This document shows positions 19,666 through 27,798 of a DNA stretch of 64,000 nucleotides, piece by piece (the first letter of the stretch is position 1; every line of letters starts with the position of its first letter). A program made the translations under genes and the position numbers. The notes under the pieces were generated by a model. That model was given only the letters and a program-made list of their open reading frames with translations. It searched no databases and was not told the origin of the DNA. The stretch covers positions 33,055 through 97,054 of the forward strand of contig NZ_ATMI01000019.1 of NCBI RefSeq assembly GCF_000439375.1, written 5' to 3'. This stretch comes from Tatumella saanichensis. Lineage in GTDB: Bacteria > Pseudomonadota > Gammaproteobacteria > Enterobacterales > Enterobacteriaceae.

Positions 19666-19940
19666 TGCTGACGATACGTTTTGACTTTCATCGGCTTCAC
19701 AGCCGTCAGGATTTTTATCACCACTTGGTTAAACACAGCCACTGCGACACTGTGTTCGGCGATAACCTTGATGCGCTCTGGGACTGGTTAACAGGGGGCA
19801 TGCCGTTACCGGCAACCTTTGAGTTGCAGGGGCTGAAGGAGATCAGAGAGCCACTGCGGCCAGTACTGGCTGTTATCGAACAGGCTGCCAGCGAACTGGA
19901 CGGCTTACTGACCTTGCAAGATATGGAAAAGCCGGACTGA
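19662..19940 (+). CDS. Barstar-family ribonuclease inhibitor
   Basis: Cytoplasmic inhibitor of the barnase encoded just upstream. The 92-residue product carries the barstar recognition helix GDNLDALWDWLTG, in which Asp37 and Asp41 correspond to barstar D35 and D39 that plug the RNase active site. PLPATFEL is the following strand. It starts inside the barnase stop codon (tandem ATGs at 19662 and 19665), so it is cotranslated. YhcO of E. coli is a solitary member; here it is paired with its target enzyme. Confidence 0.93.
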   Translation: MMLTIRFDFHRLHSRQDFYHHLVKHSHCDTVFGDNLDALWDWLTGGMPLPATFELQGLKEIREPLRPVLAVIEQAASELDGLLTLQDMEKPD

Positions 19941-19988
19941 TCAACCAATGTCCCAGCTGGGTATCAGAACTCAAGTATACTGAGCTGA

Positions 19989-21248
19989 TTACTTTCTGCG
20001 CCAGCGACCCGGAAGTTTAGGCTGGCGGTGTTTGTTGATCGGAGGCATCTGCCGAGAAGATGTCTGACCAATCACCACCACGCGGCGGCTAAGCATAATG
20101 TGGCAGAGGCTGCCACCAATCATTCCCCAGAAGGCCGCACCGATCCCCCCAATTGACACACCGGAGGCGGTGATCAAGAAAGTGACCATGGCGGTATCTC
20201 GCTGTTCGGGACGTTCAAGACAGCGGTGCAGGCTGCCCGCCAGCGTCGCCAGCAGGGCCAGACCGGCAACGGTGTGGATAAATACCGGTGGCAGGGCACT
20301 GAATAGCACCGCAATCGCCGAACCGAATGCCCCAGTAACCAGATAAAATAGGCCGGCGATGGCGGCTGCCATCCAACGTTTATCACGGTTGGAATGCACA
20401 TCCTCACCCATACAAATAGCGGCGGTGATGGCAGCGATACAGATAGAGAAACCGCCAAACGGTGATAATAGTAAAGCGACCAGTCCGGTAGTGGTGGTCA
20501 CCGGTGAAACTGGCACCGAATATCCATGAGCGTTAAGTGTGGCAATCCCTGGGGCATTCTGTGAGGCCATACTCACCAAAAAGTAAGGTAGCCCGACCCC
20601 CAGTAATAACGGTAGATCAAATGATGGCAGGATAAATTCTGGGGCTGACCATTGCCAACTGACCTGGTCCAGTGAAGTTTTTCCCTGTGCAATGACCACT
20701 AAGATCCCTGCCAGTAAGGTCATAAATACCGCATAACGTGGCTGCCAGCGGCGCGCCAGCAAAAAGGCCAAACACATGGTCAAACAGAGTGGCAGGTTTT
20801 GTTTCAATCCATCGAAGGCCTGTAAGCCGAAATGCAGCAGGATCCCAGCCAGCATCGCTGAGGCGATAGCAGCCGGAATATGACGCATTAGACGTGAAAA
20901 AAGCCCAGTGACGCCGCAAATCACAATCAGCAAATTAGTAAAAATAAACAAACCGACGGTTTGCGATAAGCTGGCACCGGATAAACTGGTGGCCAACATG
21001 GCCGCTCCGGGGGTTGACCAGGCGGTTAGTATCGGCATCCGATAGCGTAGCGATAGGGCGAAAGAGGTTAGCCCCATGCCAATGCCCAACACCCCCAACC
21101 AGCTACCGGTCAAGGCAGTACTGGCGCCGGCGGCACGTGCTGCTTGGAAAATAATGGCAGCAGAACTAGCGTATCCCACAAGCACGGCCACAGCGCCGGA
21201 AATAATCATCGGCAGGGTGATTTGCGAGATATCTTCGCGTAACGACAT
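19989..21248 (-). CDS. ydcO: BenE/YdcO-family benzoate-proton symporter-like protein
   Basis: Inner-membrane transporter of the BenE family with about 12 helices. It matches E. coli YdcO along its length: VLVGYASSAAIIFQAARAAGAS, LTAWSTPGAAMLATSL, FLVSMASQNAPGIATLNAHGYSVPVSPV, SPFGGFSICIAAITAAICMGED and ASGVSIGGIGAAFWGMIGG. I prefer Met 21248 (MSLREDISQITLP) because the preceding 20 frame residues are polar and not conserved. It is divergent from sutR, the same pairing as E. coli ydcO/ydcN, so SutR is its likely local regulator. The true substrate is unproven. Confidence 0.9.
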   Translation of the reverse strand: MSLREDISQITLPMIISGAVAVLVGYASSAAIIFQAARAAGASTALTGSWLGVLGIGMGLTSFALSLRYRMPILTAWSTPGAAMLATSLSGASLSQTVGLFIFTNLLIVICGVTGLFSRLMRHIPAAIASAMLAGILLHFGLQAFDGLKQNLPLCLTMCLAFLLARRWQPRYAVFMTLLAGILVVIAQGKTSLDQVSWQWSAPEFILPSFDLPLLLGVGLPYFLVSMASQNAPGIATLNAHGYSVPVSPVTTTTGLVALLLSPFGGFSICIAAITAAICMGEDVHSNRDKRWMAAAIAGLFYLVTGAFGSAIAVLFSALPPVFIHTVAGLALLATLAGSLHRCLERPEQRDTAMVTFLITASGVSIGGIGAAFWGMIGGSLCHIMLSRRVVVIGQTSSRQMPPINKHRQPKLPGRWRRK

Positions 21249-21343
21249 GGGGGGAAAACTCCGAGAAGCGGGCTGACGCTCAACATAGCACCGTGCGTTA
21301 TAGCGCACAAGTGCTACACTGGCGGTAATAACAGGGAGGTACT

Positions 21344-21898
21344 ATGCAAACTGTTGATTATTTTGTCGCGACAGCACTGAAAAATTTGCGCCGCCAGCGA
21401 CAACTCAGCCTGGCACAATGTGCCGCCTTGACCGGGGTCAGTAAAGCTATGCTCGGTCAGATAGAACGTAACGAATCAGGTCCGACGGTTGCCACTCTAT
21501 GGAAAATCGCAGATGGGCTGCAAGTGCCTTTCTCATGGTTTATTCAACCACCACCCTCAAACTCGACAACGCTACCTCAGGGAGCTGAGGGTGGGGGGAT
21601 CACTGTCCGCAGTCTGTTGCCCTATGATACCGACTTGGCTATGGATACCCTGTTGATCACCTTGGCTCCTGGGGCGGTTAGTCACGAGTCATGTCATGCG
21701 GCGGGCGCGATAGAGCAAGTGATTGTGGTCAGCGGCCGTCTGGTTTTGTCGCTGGAGGAGACTGACTATGCACTCGCCAGTGGCGAAGCGAAGCGCTTCG
21801 CTGCCGACATTTGCCACCGTTATCATAATCCTCTGCAAGTGCCCGTCAGTTTTCATAGTTTGATCCACTATCCACTATCCACGGCCAGTGGCGGGTGA
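21344..21898 (+). CDS. sutR: XRE-cupin regulator SutR
   Basis: A 184-residue regulator: N-terminal Cro/C1 helix-turn-helix (LSLAQCAALTGVSKAMLGQIERNESGPTVATLWKIADGLQ), a short linker, then a C-terminal cupin sensing domain (IEQVIVVSGRLVLSLEETDYALASGEAKRFAADICHRYHNP) ending HSLIHYP. This is the architecture and near-sequence of E. coli SutR (YdcN), reported to influence sulfur-utilisation genes. It is divergent from ydcO across 95 bases, which should hold shared promoters. A ribosome site (GGGAGG) precedes ATG 21344. Confidence 0.92.
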   Translation: MQTVDYFVATALKNLRRQRQLSLAQCAALTGVSKAMLGQIERNESGPTVATLWKIADGLQVPFSWFIQPPPSNSTTLPQGAEGGGITVRSLLPYDTDLAMDTLLITLAPGAVSHESCHAAGAIEQVIVVSGRLVLSLEETDYALASGEAKRFAADICHRYHNPLQVPVSFHSLIHYPLSTASGG

Positions 21899-21992
21899 TA
21901 AACGCAGTAATCCGCATTTCCGGTGACATCCGTTTGCCAAGAAACGCGTATTTTAAGCTGTCAAACCAGACAGTTAATTGAAGGAGAACACC

Positions 21993-22043
21993 ATGGTTGC
22001 ACGTCATCTGCCCATTGGGATCAGGAGCGTTCACGGATGCTAA
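21993..22043 (+). CDS. Possible 16-codon leader ORF overlapping the abrB start
   Basis: ATG 21993 has an excellent ribosome site (AAGGAG at 21981-21986, seven-base spacing), much better than that of abrB itself. It encodes MVARHLPIGIRSVHGC and stops at TAA 22041-22043, which overlaps the abrB start (ATGCTAA). The arrangement fits a coupling leader peptide. No amino-acid run suggesting attenuation is seen. Alternatively it is a relic of an earlier abrB start separated by a frameshift. Not known to me as a gene. Confidence 0.45.
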   Translation: MVARHLPIGIRSVHGC

Positions 22044-23095
22044 ACCTGCCTGCCGCTGCCCCGCGCTTACTGGCCCGTTGGCTGCTGTTACTGGTCTGCT
22101 CAATCGGCTTGGTAACATTCTTCGAGTTGCTCCGCCTTCCCGCCGCCCTGCTACTGGGGCCGATGTTCGCTGCGATCTTGTTCTCCTCTACCGGGCATCC
22201 GGTGACACTGTCACGTATATCTCAGCAATTAGCCCAGGCGGTGGTAGGGATGATGATTGCACGAGCTATGCCTGCACAGGTATTCACTGCTATGGCCCAT
22301 AACTGGCTGCTGTTTCTATTGAGTGTTTTCAGCGTGATTGCGGCTAGCACGCTCCTCGGTGGAATGTTGGCTAAATTGAAGATCCTGCCTGGCAGTACCG
22401 CCCTGTGGGGATCTTCGCCAGGAGCCGCGACGGTAATGACCCTCATGGCCGGTGACTTTGGCGCAGATACACGACTGGTCGCCTTTATGCAATATCTGCG
22501 GGTACTGATGGTCGCGCTGCTGGCGACACTGGTCAGTCATGTGTTTGCCGCGGGCAGCGGCCAGTCATCACCACCACTGGTGCTGTTCCCAGCCTTGCAG
22601 GTTCCTCATTTTTTACTGACGGTGCTGGTGATAGTCCTCTGCTTTCTGTTGGCGGGGAAAATCCGATTACCGGCAGGGCCGATGCTGCTGAGTATGATTG
22701 CCGGATGTCTGCTGCAGAATTTCGCGGGGATGAAAATTGAACTGCCACTGTGGTTTCTAGCGATTGCCTATACGCTGATTGGTTGGAGCATTGGCTTGCG
22801 TTTTAGTGGTGAGATCCTGCGCTATGCGTTACATGCGCTACCGGGGGTACTGCTGTCGGTGTGTGCCCTGTTACTGATTTGTTGTGGGTTTGCCTGGATG
22901 CTGGTGCATTTTGCCGGTATTGATCCCCTGACGGCCTATCTGGCGACCAGTCCTGGCGGCGCCGATTCGGTGGCGATTATTGCGTCATCTAGCCATGTGG
23001 ATCAGCCGTTTGTGATGTCGATGCAGACCGGCCGTTTTATAGTGGTGTTAATTATGGGGCCAGCATTGGCCCGTTGGATGGTACGGTGGCTATGA
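22037..23095 (+). CDS. abrB: AbrB-family membrane protein
   Basis: Polytopic inner-membrane protein (352 residues, about ten helices) of the AbrB/YbgN family. It is similar to E. coli AbrB, reported as a putative regulator of aidB and annotated as a transporter. The two internal repeats are visible as RLPAALLLGPMFAAILFSS / GSSPGAATVMTLMAGDFGADTRLVAFMQYLRVL and RLPAGPMLLSMIAGCLLQN / TSPGGADSVAIIASSSHVDQPFVMSMQTGRF. I chose ATG 22037 with AGGAG at 22023-22027; the frame upstream to 21923 is polar and unconserved. The biochemical role is unresolved. Confidence 0.85.
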   Translation: MLNLPAAAPRLLARWLLLLVCSIGLVTFFELLRLPAALLLGPMFAAILFSSTGHPVTLSRISQQLAQAVVGMMIARAMPAQVFTAMAHNWLLFLLSVFSVIAASTLLGGMLAKLKILPGSTALWGSSPGAATVMTLMAGDFGADTRLVAFMQYLRVLMVALLATLVSHVFAAGSGQSSPPLVLFPALQVPHFLLTVLVIVLCFLLAGKIRLPAGPMLLSMIAGCLLQNFAGMKIELPLWFLAIAYTLIGWSIGLRFSGEILRYALHALPGVLLSVCALLLICCGFAWMLVHFAGIDPLTAYLATSPGGADSVAIIASSSHVDQPFVMSMQTGRFIVVLIMGPALARWMVRWL

Positions 23096-23100
23096 CACCC

Positions 23101-23127
23101 AAAAGACCCGCCTAGGCGGGTCTTTTT
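23101..23127. terminator. Bidirectional terminator between abrB and pqqU
   Basis: AAAAGACCCGCC / GGCGGGTCTTTT nearly perfect palindrome with A-tract on one side and T-tract on the other, placed between two converging genes. Confidence 0.93.
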
Positions 23128-23133
23128 ACACCA

Positions 23134-25263
23134 TTACTGGAAGGCGTAGCTAACGTTCAGTCCAACACCGTAGTTACGGCCTGGTGCCGATTCATAGTAG
23201 CGTCCGTTACTTTCGTTAACGATCACTGAGCCGACATATTTGCGGTTAAACAGATTATCGACTCGGCCAGACAGATCAACGGTCCAGTTCTCAACCAGCC
23301 ATTTACATCCGGTGTTCAGAGAGGTTAGCGTGTAGGCTGGCGCACTGACGGTATTGGCATCATTGGCCTCGATATTACTCATATAACGGATATCGCCGCC
23401 CGCGTACCAACCTGCTCCTGGTGCATACTCCAGGCCTGCGTAAGCCATACTGCGGGCAATTCCCGGAATACGGTTACCGTTACAGTCACCGGAGGTACAG
23501 GCATTGCTGCGGTAACGGGCATCCAGCAGAGTCCAAGAGGTGTTTAACTGCCAGTTTTCTCCCAGTTGCTGCTCAAAGCCTAGTTCCAGACCACGGCGAC
23601 GGGTTTCCCCAGCGTTTTTGAAGGTGGCTCGGCCATCGGTGCTGTCGGCAGAAACGATCTCATTACGGGTATCGGTCTGGAAAACAGCGGCATTTAACAG
23701 GCCATAGCCGATGCGCTTTTTGGTGCCCCACTCAATGGTCTTATTGGTGGACGGTTTTAGGCCCAAGTTCAGACCGGCTTGTCCATCAGGACGGTAGGAA
23801 AGTTCGGTAATGGTTGGTGTTTCAAAACCTTTCCCAGCAGACAAATAGGTATTCCAACTATCATCAATGGCGTACTTCAAGGAGGCCGCAGGTAACCATT
23901 GGTGATAGCGTTTGCTGCCGCTGTCATCACCATCAGACAGATAATGATCTTCCGAATCGAAATTGATGGTACTTAAGCGAACCCCTGCATCTAGAGACCA
24001 GCGCTCGGACAACTGCCAAGCCGTCTGCAGATAAGGATCTAGGTTCCACATCAGGTTATGTTCATTACGGCGTAAAGCACCTTTCTCGCCGGTCACAATG
24101 CCGGAAGAGCCGTAATAAAAGTTCTGATAGCCCTGACGGTCTTCGGTCATGGTTTCATAGTCAAGACCAACGGTGGCACTTACTGGCAGGGTAAACAGCG
24201 TATCCCGGTGTGTCCAGCGGGTATCAACCCCCTGATAATGACGGGTAAGGTCAATAACTCCGTACTTATTCTTATTAGATTGCGCTTTGTAAGGGATGGA
24301 TTGATACTGGGTCATCTCCCGGATACCCGCATAAGCCATCACACTCAGGTCATCGTTAGGGCTCATCGAACGCTCATAGTGCAGACCGGCCTGGGTCTGG
24401 TCGACGGTCTTACGGGCATTATACAGTGACACGTTAGACGCCACCTGTTTTGGATCATCCCGCCACTGTTGCTCGGTCAACCCACCAGGGTCATTGGCTT
24501 GGATATGGGTACTGTTTACCAGCAGGGTAAGGGTGCTCTGGTCATCAATACGCACGCCGAGACGGGCATTGGCTAGATTTTTTTGGGCACTGCTGTGGTC
24601 GCGGTAACCGTGGGTGGTAAAACGAGACACCGAGGCGTTGTAGTCTACATCCCCCGCATGGGTCCCGTCACCGGTAGAGCCGCTGGCCTGCAGGCTATTA
24701 CGCCAGCTGCCATAACTGCCATACCAGGTGCCAGCCGACAGGGTATCGGGTTGCTGGCCTTTTTTGGTGACCACATTAATCACCCCGCCAGAGCTGTTAC
24801 CGTAGAGGGCTGAAAACGGACCGCGCAGGATGTCCACATGGTCGATAGAGCCGATATCGATATTGGAGGTCTGGCCCTGGCCGTCCGGCATAGTGGAAGG
24901 GATACCGTCCACATAGATACGAATGCCGCGTACGCCAAAGGTCGAGCGAGAGCCAAAGCCACGGATAGATAGTTGTAAGTCCTGTGCGTAGTTTTGACGA
25001 TTGAGGATCTGTAATCCTGGCACCCCTGACAGTCCCTCTGACAAATTGACTTGAGGCTGCGCGCGGCGCATATCTTCACCATACACCACGCTGACGGCCG
25101 CCGGGGTATCCAGTTCATTTAAACCGTGGCTGGCAGGGGCCGCGGAGACAATCATGGTAGGAGATTTATCGGTATTGGGTGCTGTCGCGGCCAGACCGGC
25201 TGCCGGGAGAAAAACCGGTAGCATGAGTGAGGCTTTTAGCTGTGTGTGTGTTCTTTTTTTCAT
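23134..25263 (-). CDS. pqqU: TonB-dependent PQQ receptor PqqU (YncD)
   Basis: Outer-membrane TonB-dependent transporter, 709 residues. It has a cleavable signal (about residues 1-25, ending LAATA), a TonB-box-like stretch TMIVSAAP, a plug domain (LSEGLSGVPGLQILNRQNYAQDLQLSIRGFGSRST, DGIPSTMPDGQGQTS) and a 22-strand barrel ending in aromatic Phe-Gln. It matches E. coli YncD, which has been shown to import pyrroloquinoline quinone (PqqU), from plug to VGSVIVNESNGRYYESAPGRN. The pqqABCDEF genes lie 2.4 kb away on the other strand, so this strain appears able both to make and to import PQQ. A possible operator lies upstream at 25385. Confidence 0.93.
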   Translation of the reverse strand: MKKRTHTQLKASLMLPVFLPAAGLAATAPNTDKSPTMIVSAAPASHGLNELDTPAAVSVVYGEDMRRAQPQVNLSEGLSGVPGLQILNRQNYAQDLQLSIRGFGSRSTFGVRGIRIYVDGIPSTMPDGQGQTSNIDIGSIDHVDILRGPFSALYGNSSGGVINVVTKKGQQPDTLSAGTWYGSYGSWRNSLQASGSTGDGTHAGDVDYNASVSRFTTHGYRDHSSAQKNLANARLGVRIDDQSTLTLLVNSTHIQANDPGGLTEQQWRDDPKQVASNVSLYNARKTVDQTQAGLHYERSMSPNDDLSVMAYAGIREMTQYQSIPYKAQSNKNKYGVIDLTRHYQGVDTRWTHRDTLFTLPVSATVGLDYETMTEDRQGYQNFYYGSSGIVTGEKGALRRNEHNLMWNLDPYLQTAWQLSERWSLDAGVRLSTINFDSEDHYLSDGDDSGSKRYHQWLPAASLKYAIDDSWNTYLSAGKGFETPTITELSYRPDGQAGLNLGLKPSTNKTIEWGTKKRIGYGLLNAAVFQTDTRNEIVSADSTDGRATFKNAGETRRRGLELGFEQQLGENWQLNTSWTLLDARYRSNACTSGDCNGNRIPGIARSMAYAGLEYAPGAGWYAGGDIRYMSNIEANDANTVSAPAYTLTSLNTGCKWLVENWTVDLSGRVDNLFNRKYVGSVIVNESNGRYYESAPGRNYGVGLNVSYAFQ

Positions 25264-25384
25264 CAGTAGTGAAAGCTCTCAATGAGTTAATACGCAGCAG
25301 CAATAAATACATTCTGCAGAAAGGTGAGAATGCTACCTCTTTTTTTCGTGCTTGTTAAAATGTAATCGTTTTATTTTACTGTTA

Positions 25385-25400
25385 AATGATATTAATCATT
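25385..25400. promoter_or_regulatory. Possible Fur-like operator upstream of pqqU
   Basis: Inverted repeat AATGAT-ATTA-ATCATT in the AT-rich region between pqqU (start 25263) and the dehydrogenase gene at 25569. Against the 19-bp Fur consensus I count about 14 matches. It could equally be an AT-rich promoter element. The rest of 25264-25568 holds no gene that I can see. Confidence 0.35.
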
Positions 25401-25568
25401 ATTTTATAAATCATAAGCTAATCTTCGGTTGCTTGAGCTCTGTAACAGAAAAGCGGATCCCTTTGTGCTCAGGACGCTTATAGTTAATGAAATACAGCAA
25501 AATTATTGGCCGCCGTGCCGGATATCTATAGCAGTGCGGCACAACATCAGTGACTAATGGAGGAACAG

Positions 25569-26441
25569 ATGAGTCAACAACCTAAAGTTGCGGTACTCGG
25601 CCTGGGTGCCATGGGACATGCCTTTGCCGCCAACCTGTTAAAAAATGGATTCAGTGTCCACGGCTGGAACCGTAGCCCAGAAAAAGGGGAAGATCTTAAA
25701 AAAGACGGTCTGGTGCTGGCGACATCTGTGGCGGATGCGGTTAGCGAAGCCGATGTGATTATCACTATGCTACCGGACAGTGATACTACCCACGATGTCC
25801 TCAGTCAGGCTCTGGATTCGGTGAAAAAAGACGCTACCCTTTGCCAGATGGGCACTCTCGGTCTGGAAGGTATCGAAAAACTGCATCACTATATTTCAGA
25901 AAAACGACCGGACATTCTGTTTCTTGATGCACCGGTTTCAGGTACCAAGGCTCCGGCTGAGAAAGCGCAGATCACTGTACTGGCCAGCGGTGATCGTCAA
26001 GGTGCTCAAGCCGCCGAGCAAGTGTTCTCTGCGATCAGTAAAGCCACCCTGTGGCAGGGGGATGTGGGTGCTGGGTCGAAAATGAAACTGGTCGTCAACA
26101 GTTGGCTGATTGGTCTGATGCAAAGCTTGGCTGAAAGTGAACGGCTGGCTGAAGCACTTGGATTCGAACCAGACCAGCTATGGCAAGCCTTGGAGGGAGG
26201 TCCTTTGGCGGCCCCTTACGCCAAAGTCAAACTGGAGATGATCAAAAGCGGTGACTTTACGCCACAAATGCAGCTGATCTGGGCGCTGAAAGATGCGAAA
26301 CTGGCCGTTGAAGCCGGTAATAAGCAACAACTACCAGCGCTGACTAACATTACAGAACTTTGGCAACAGGCAGTGGATGACGGACTGGGGCACCAGGACC
26401 TATCGGTGATTAGCCAATACCTCGCCTCCCGCGGCAAATAA
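25569..26441 (+). CDS. NAD(P)-dependent beta-hydroxyacid dehydrogenase
   Basis: Member of the 3-hydroxyisobutyrate / tartronate-semialdehyde reductase family (290 residues). It has the N-terminal Rossmann motif GLGAMGHAFAANLLKNGFSVHGWNRS, whose Asn-Arg-Ser after beta-2 suggests NADP preference. The substrate loop is DAPVSGTKAPAEKAQITVLASG, and the catalytic Lys lies in GAGSKMKLVVNSW. ATG 25569 is chosen over 25557 because the GGAGG between them is its ribosome site. It precedes the M19 dipeptidase and pqqA on the same strand. The substrate is unknown, and a role near PQQ synthesis is only positional. Confidence 0.85.
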   Translation: MSQQPKVAVLGLGAMGHAFAANLLKNGFSVHGWNRSPEKGEDLKKDGLVLATSVADAVSEADVIITMLPDSDTTHDVLSQALDSVKKDATLCQMGTLGLEGIEKLHHYISEKRPDILFLDAPVSGTKAPAEKAQITVLASGDRQGAQAAEQVFSAISKATLWQGDVGAGSKMKLVVNSWLIGLMQSLAESERLAEALGFEPDQLWQALEGGPLAAPYAKVKLEMIKSGDFTPQMQLIWALKDAKLAVEAGNKQQLPALTNITELWQQAVDDGLGHQDLSVISQYLASRGK

Positions 26442-26502
26442 GCTGTCAGCCAGGGCAGTGCCTGTCCTAGCCGGTTGCCGAGCCGAAACACAGAGTTTGC
26501 TA

Positions 26503-27525
26503 ATGAATGACTATATTGACGGCCACAACGATCTATTGATGCAACTGTGGCTGAGGTGCCCAGACAACCCAGAACTGGCTTTTTTTGAGCAAGGTTGTGA
26601 AGGGCACTTGGATTTTCGACGTATTCGTCAAGGACGTCTCAGCACTGCGCTGTTTGCGATATTCGTCCCGCCGGAAAAATACGTCGCCTTGCATTACCCT
26701 CAGCGTTTAGCCGCGCTGAAGGATAGGGTCGCCGTGATGTGGCAGCAGTTGGCTATTTTGCAACGGCTGGAACAGTTCTCCCAGGGACAGGCGAAAATCT
26801 GCCGTACTGCGCTGGAAGTGAAAGAGTGCCAGCAGCGTGGACAATTGGCGATGATTGCCCATATCGAAGGTGCTGATGCGTTGGACACCGAAGGCCATCT
26901 GCTGACGGCATTTTATGATGCTGGTGTCCGCAGTGTCGGTCCGTTTTGGAATACCCCCAATGCCTTTGGTGAAGGGATCACCGGCAGTTTCCCCGGCTCT
27001 CCGGATAGCGGACCGGGCCTTACCGTCGTCGGCTTTGAGTTTGTTCGCCAGCTACAGGCGCGATCAATGTTGATTGATGTCTCTCACATGAACCAGAAAG
27101 CCTTTTATGATACCGCCAAAACGGTGGATCAGCCGCTGGTGGCGACCCATTCCAATGCCCATGCGCTCTGTGCCCAACCTCGCAACCTTACTGATGCACA
27201 ACTGAAAATTATCGCCGACAGCGGTGGAATGGTGGGGGTTAATTTCGGTAATGCGTTTCTACGTGCCGATGGTCAGCGTGACCCAGATACCCCGCTGGAT
27301 CAGATCGTTGCCCATATCCTTTACCTACTTAATCAGGCGGGAGAAGACCATGTCGGTTTTGGTTCCGATTTCGACGGTACTGGTGTGCCAGATAGTTTAA
27401 AAGATGTGACCGGACTTGGCCTATTGGAGCAAAAACTGCGTGATACTGGCCTAAGTGAGAGGGTGATCACAAAAGTTTGTCGGGGTAACTGGGACAGGAT
27501 TTTTGAACATTTTATGACAGGTTAA
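26503..27525 (+). CDS. M19 membrane-dipeptidase family protein
   Basis: Zinc dipeptidase of the renal dipeptidase family, about 340 residues from ATG 26503 (MNDYIDGHNDLLMQL). Metal and catalytic residues are all visible: DGHND near the N-terminus, the bridging Glu in AHIEGADAL, VSHMN, THSNAHALC, and GFGSDFDGT. No signal peptide is evident, so it is probably cytoplasmic. It sits directly upstream of pqqA on the same strand. In the known pathway PqqE crosslinks Glu and Tyr of PqqA and proteases then release the fused residues, so a dipeptidase here could do final trimming. That role is inference from position. Confidence 0.88.
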   Translation: MNDYIDGHNDLLMQLWLRCPDNPELAFFEQGCEGHLDFRRIRQGRLSTALFAIFVPPEKYVALHYPQRLAALKDRVAVMWQQLAILQRLEQFSQGQAKICRTALEVKECQQRGQLAMIAHIEGADALDTEGHLLTAFYDAGVRSVGPFWNTPNAFGEGITGSFPGSPDSGPGLTVVGFEFVRQLQARSMLIDVSHMNQKAFYDTAKTVDQPLVATHSNAHALCAQPRNLTDAQLKIIADSGGMVGVNFGNAFLRADGQRDPDTPLDQIVAHILYLLNQAGEDHVGFGSDFDGTGVPDSLKDVTGLGLLEQKLRDTGLSERVITKVCRGNWDRIFEHFMTG

Positions 27526-27599
27526 ACGGAAATGTTCATCTTTTCATTGACCTCTGTTTGACAAAGGCGCAACATTTAGTGGTCTTTGACAGAAACATG

Positions 27600-27625
27600 C
27601 CACAGAGTTGCGCTGTGGTTTTTTT
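27600..27625 (+). terminator. Hairpin with T-tract in the pqqA leader
   Basis: CCACAG-AGTTGCG-CTGTGG followed by T7, between the dipeptidase gene (ends 27525) and pqqA (starts 27667). It can terminate dipeptidase transcription, or act as an attenuator if the pqq promoter lies before it; a TTGACA-like hexamer variant occurs near 27557. Confidence 0.75.
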
Positions 27626-27666
27626 ATAAAGACGTTTTTCGTCAACATCAGTATTAAGGTGATCTT

Positions 27667-27738
27667 ATGTGGAAAAAACCTGAATTTGTGGATATGCGCC
27701 TAGGTATGGAAGTCACTCTGTACATCTCCAACCGTTAA
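27667..27738 (+). CDS. pqqA: PQQ precursor peptide PqqA
   Basis: Ribosomal precursor of pyrroloquinoline quinone, only 23 residues: starts MWKKPEFVDMRLG and ends EVTLYISNR. Glu15 and Tyr19 (E-V-T-L-Y) are the two residues whose side chains become the cofactor backbone, with the invariant E-x-x-x-Y spacing. The ribosome site AAGGTGATC precedes ATG 27667. It is first gene of the pqqABCDEF set, 60 bases before pqqB. Highly similar to the Klebsiella peptide. Confidence 0.97.
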   Translation: MWKKPEFVDMRLGMEVTLYISNR

Positions 27739-27798
27739 TTATCCCGGTCATACTAAGTGGCCGCTTGCGGGCGGCACTTACTTCTAAAGAGTTATTCT

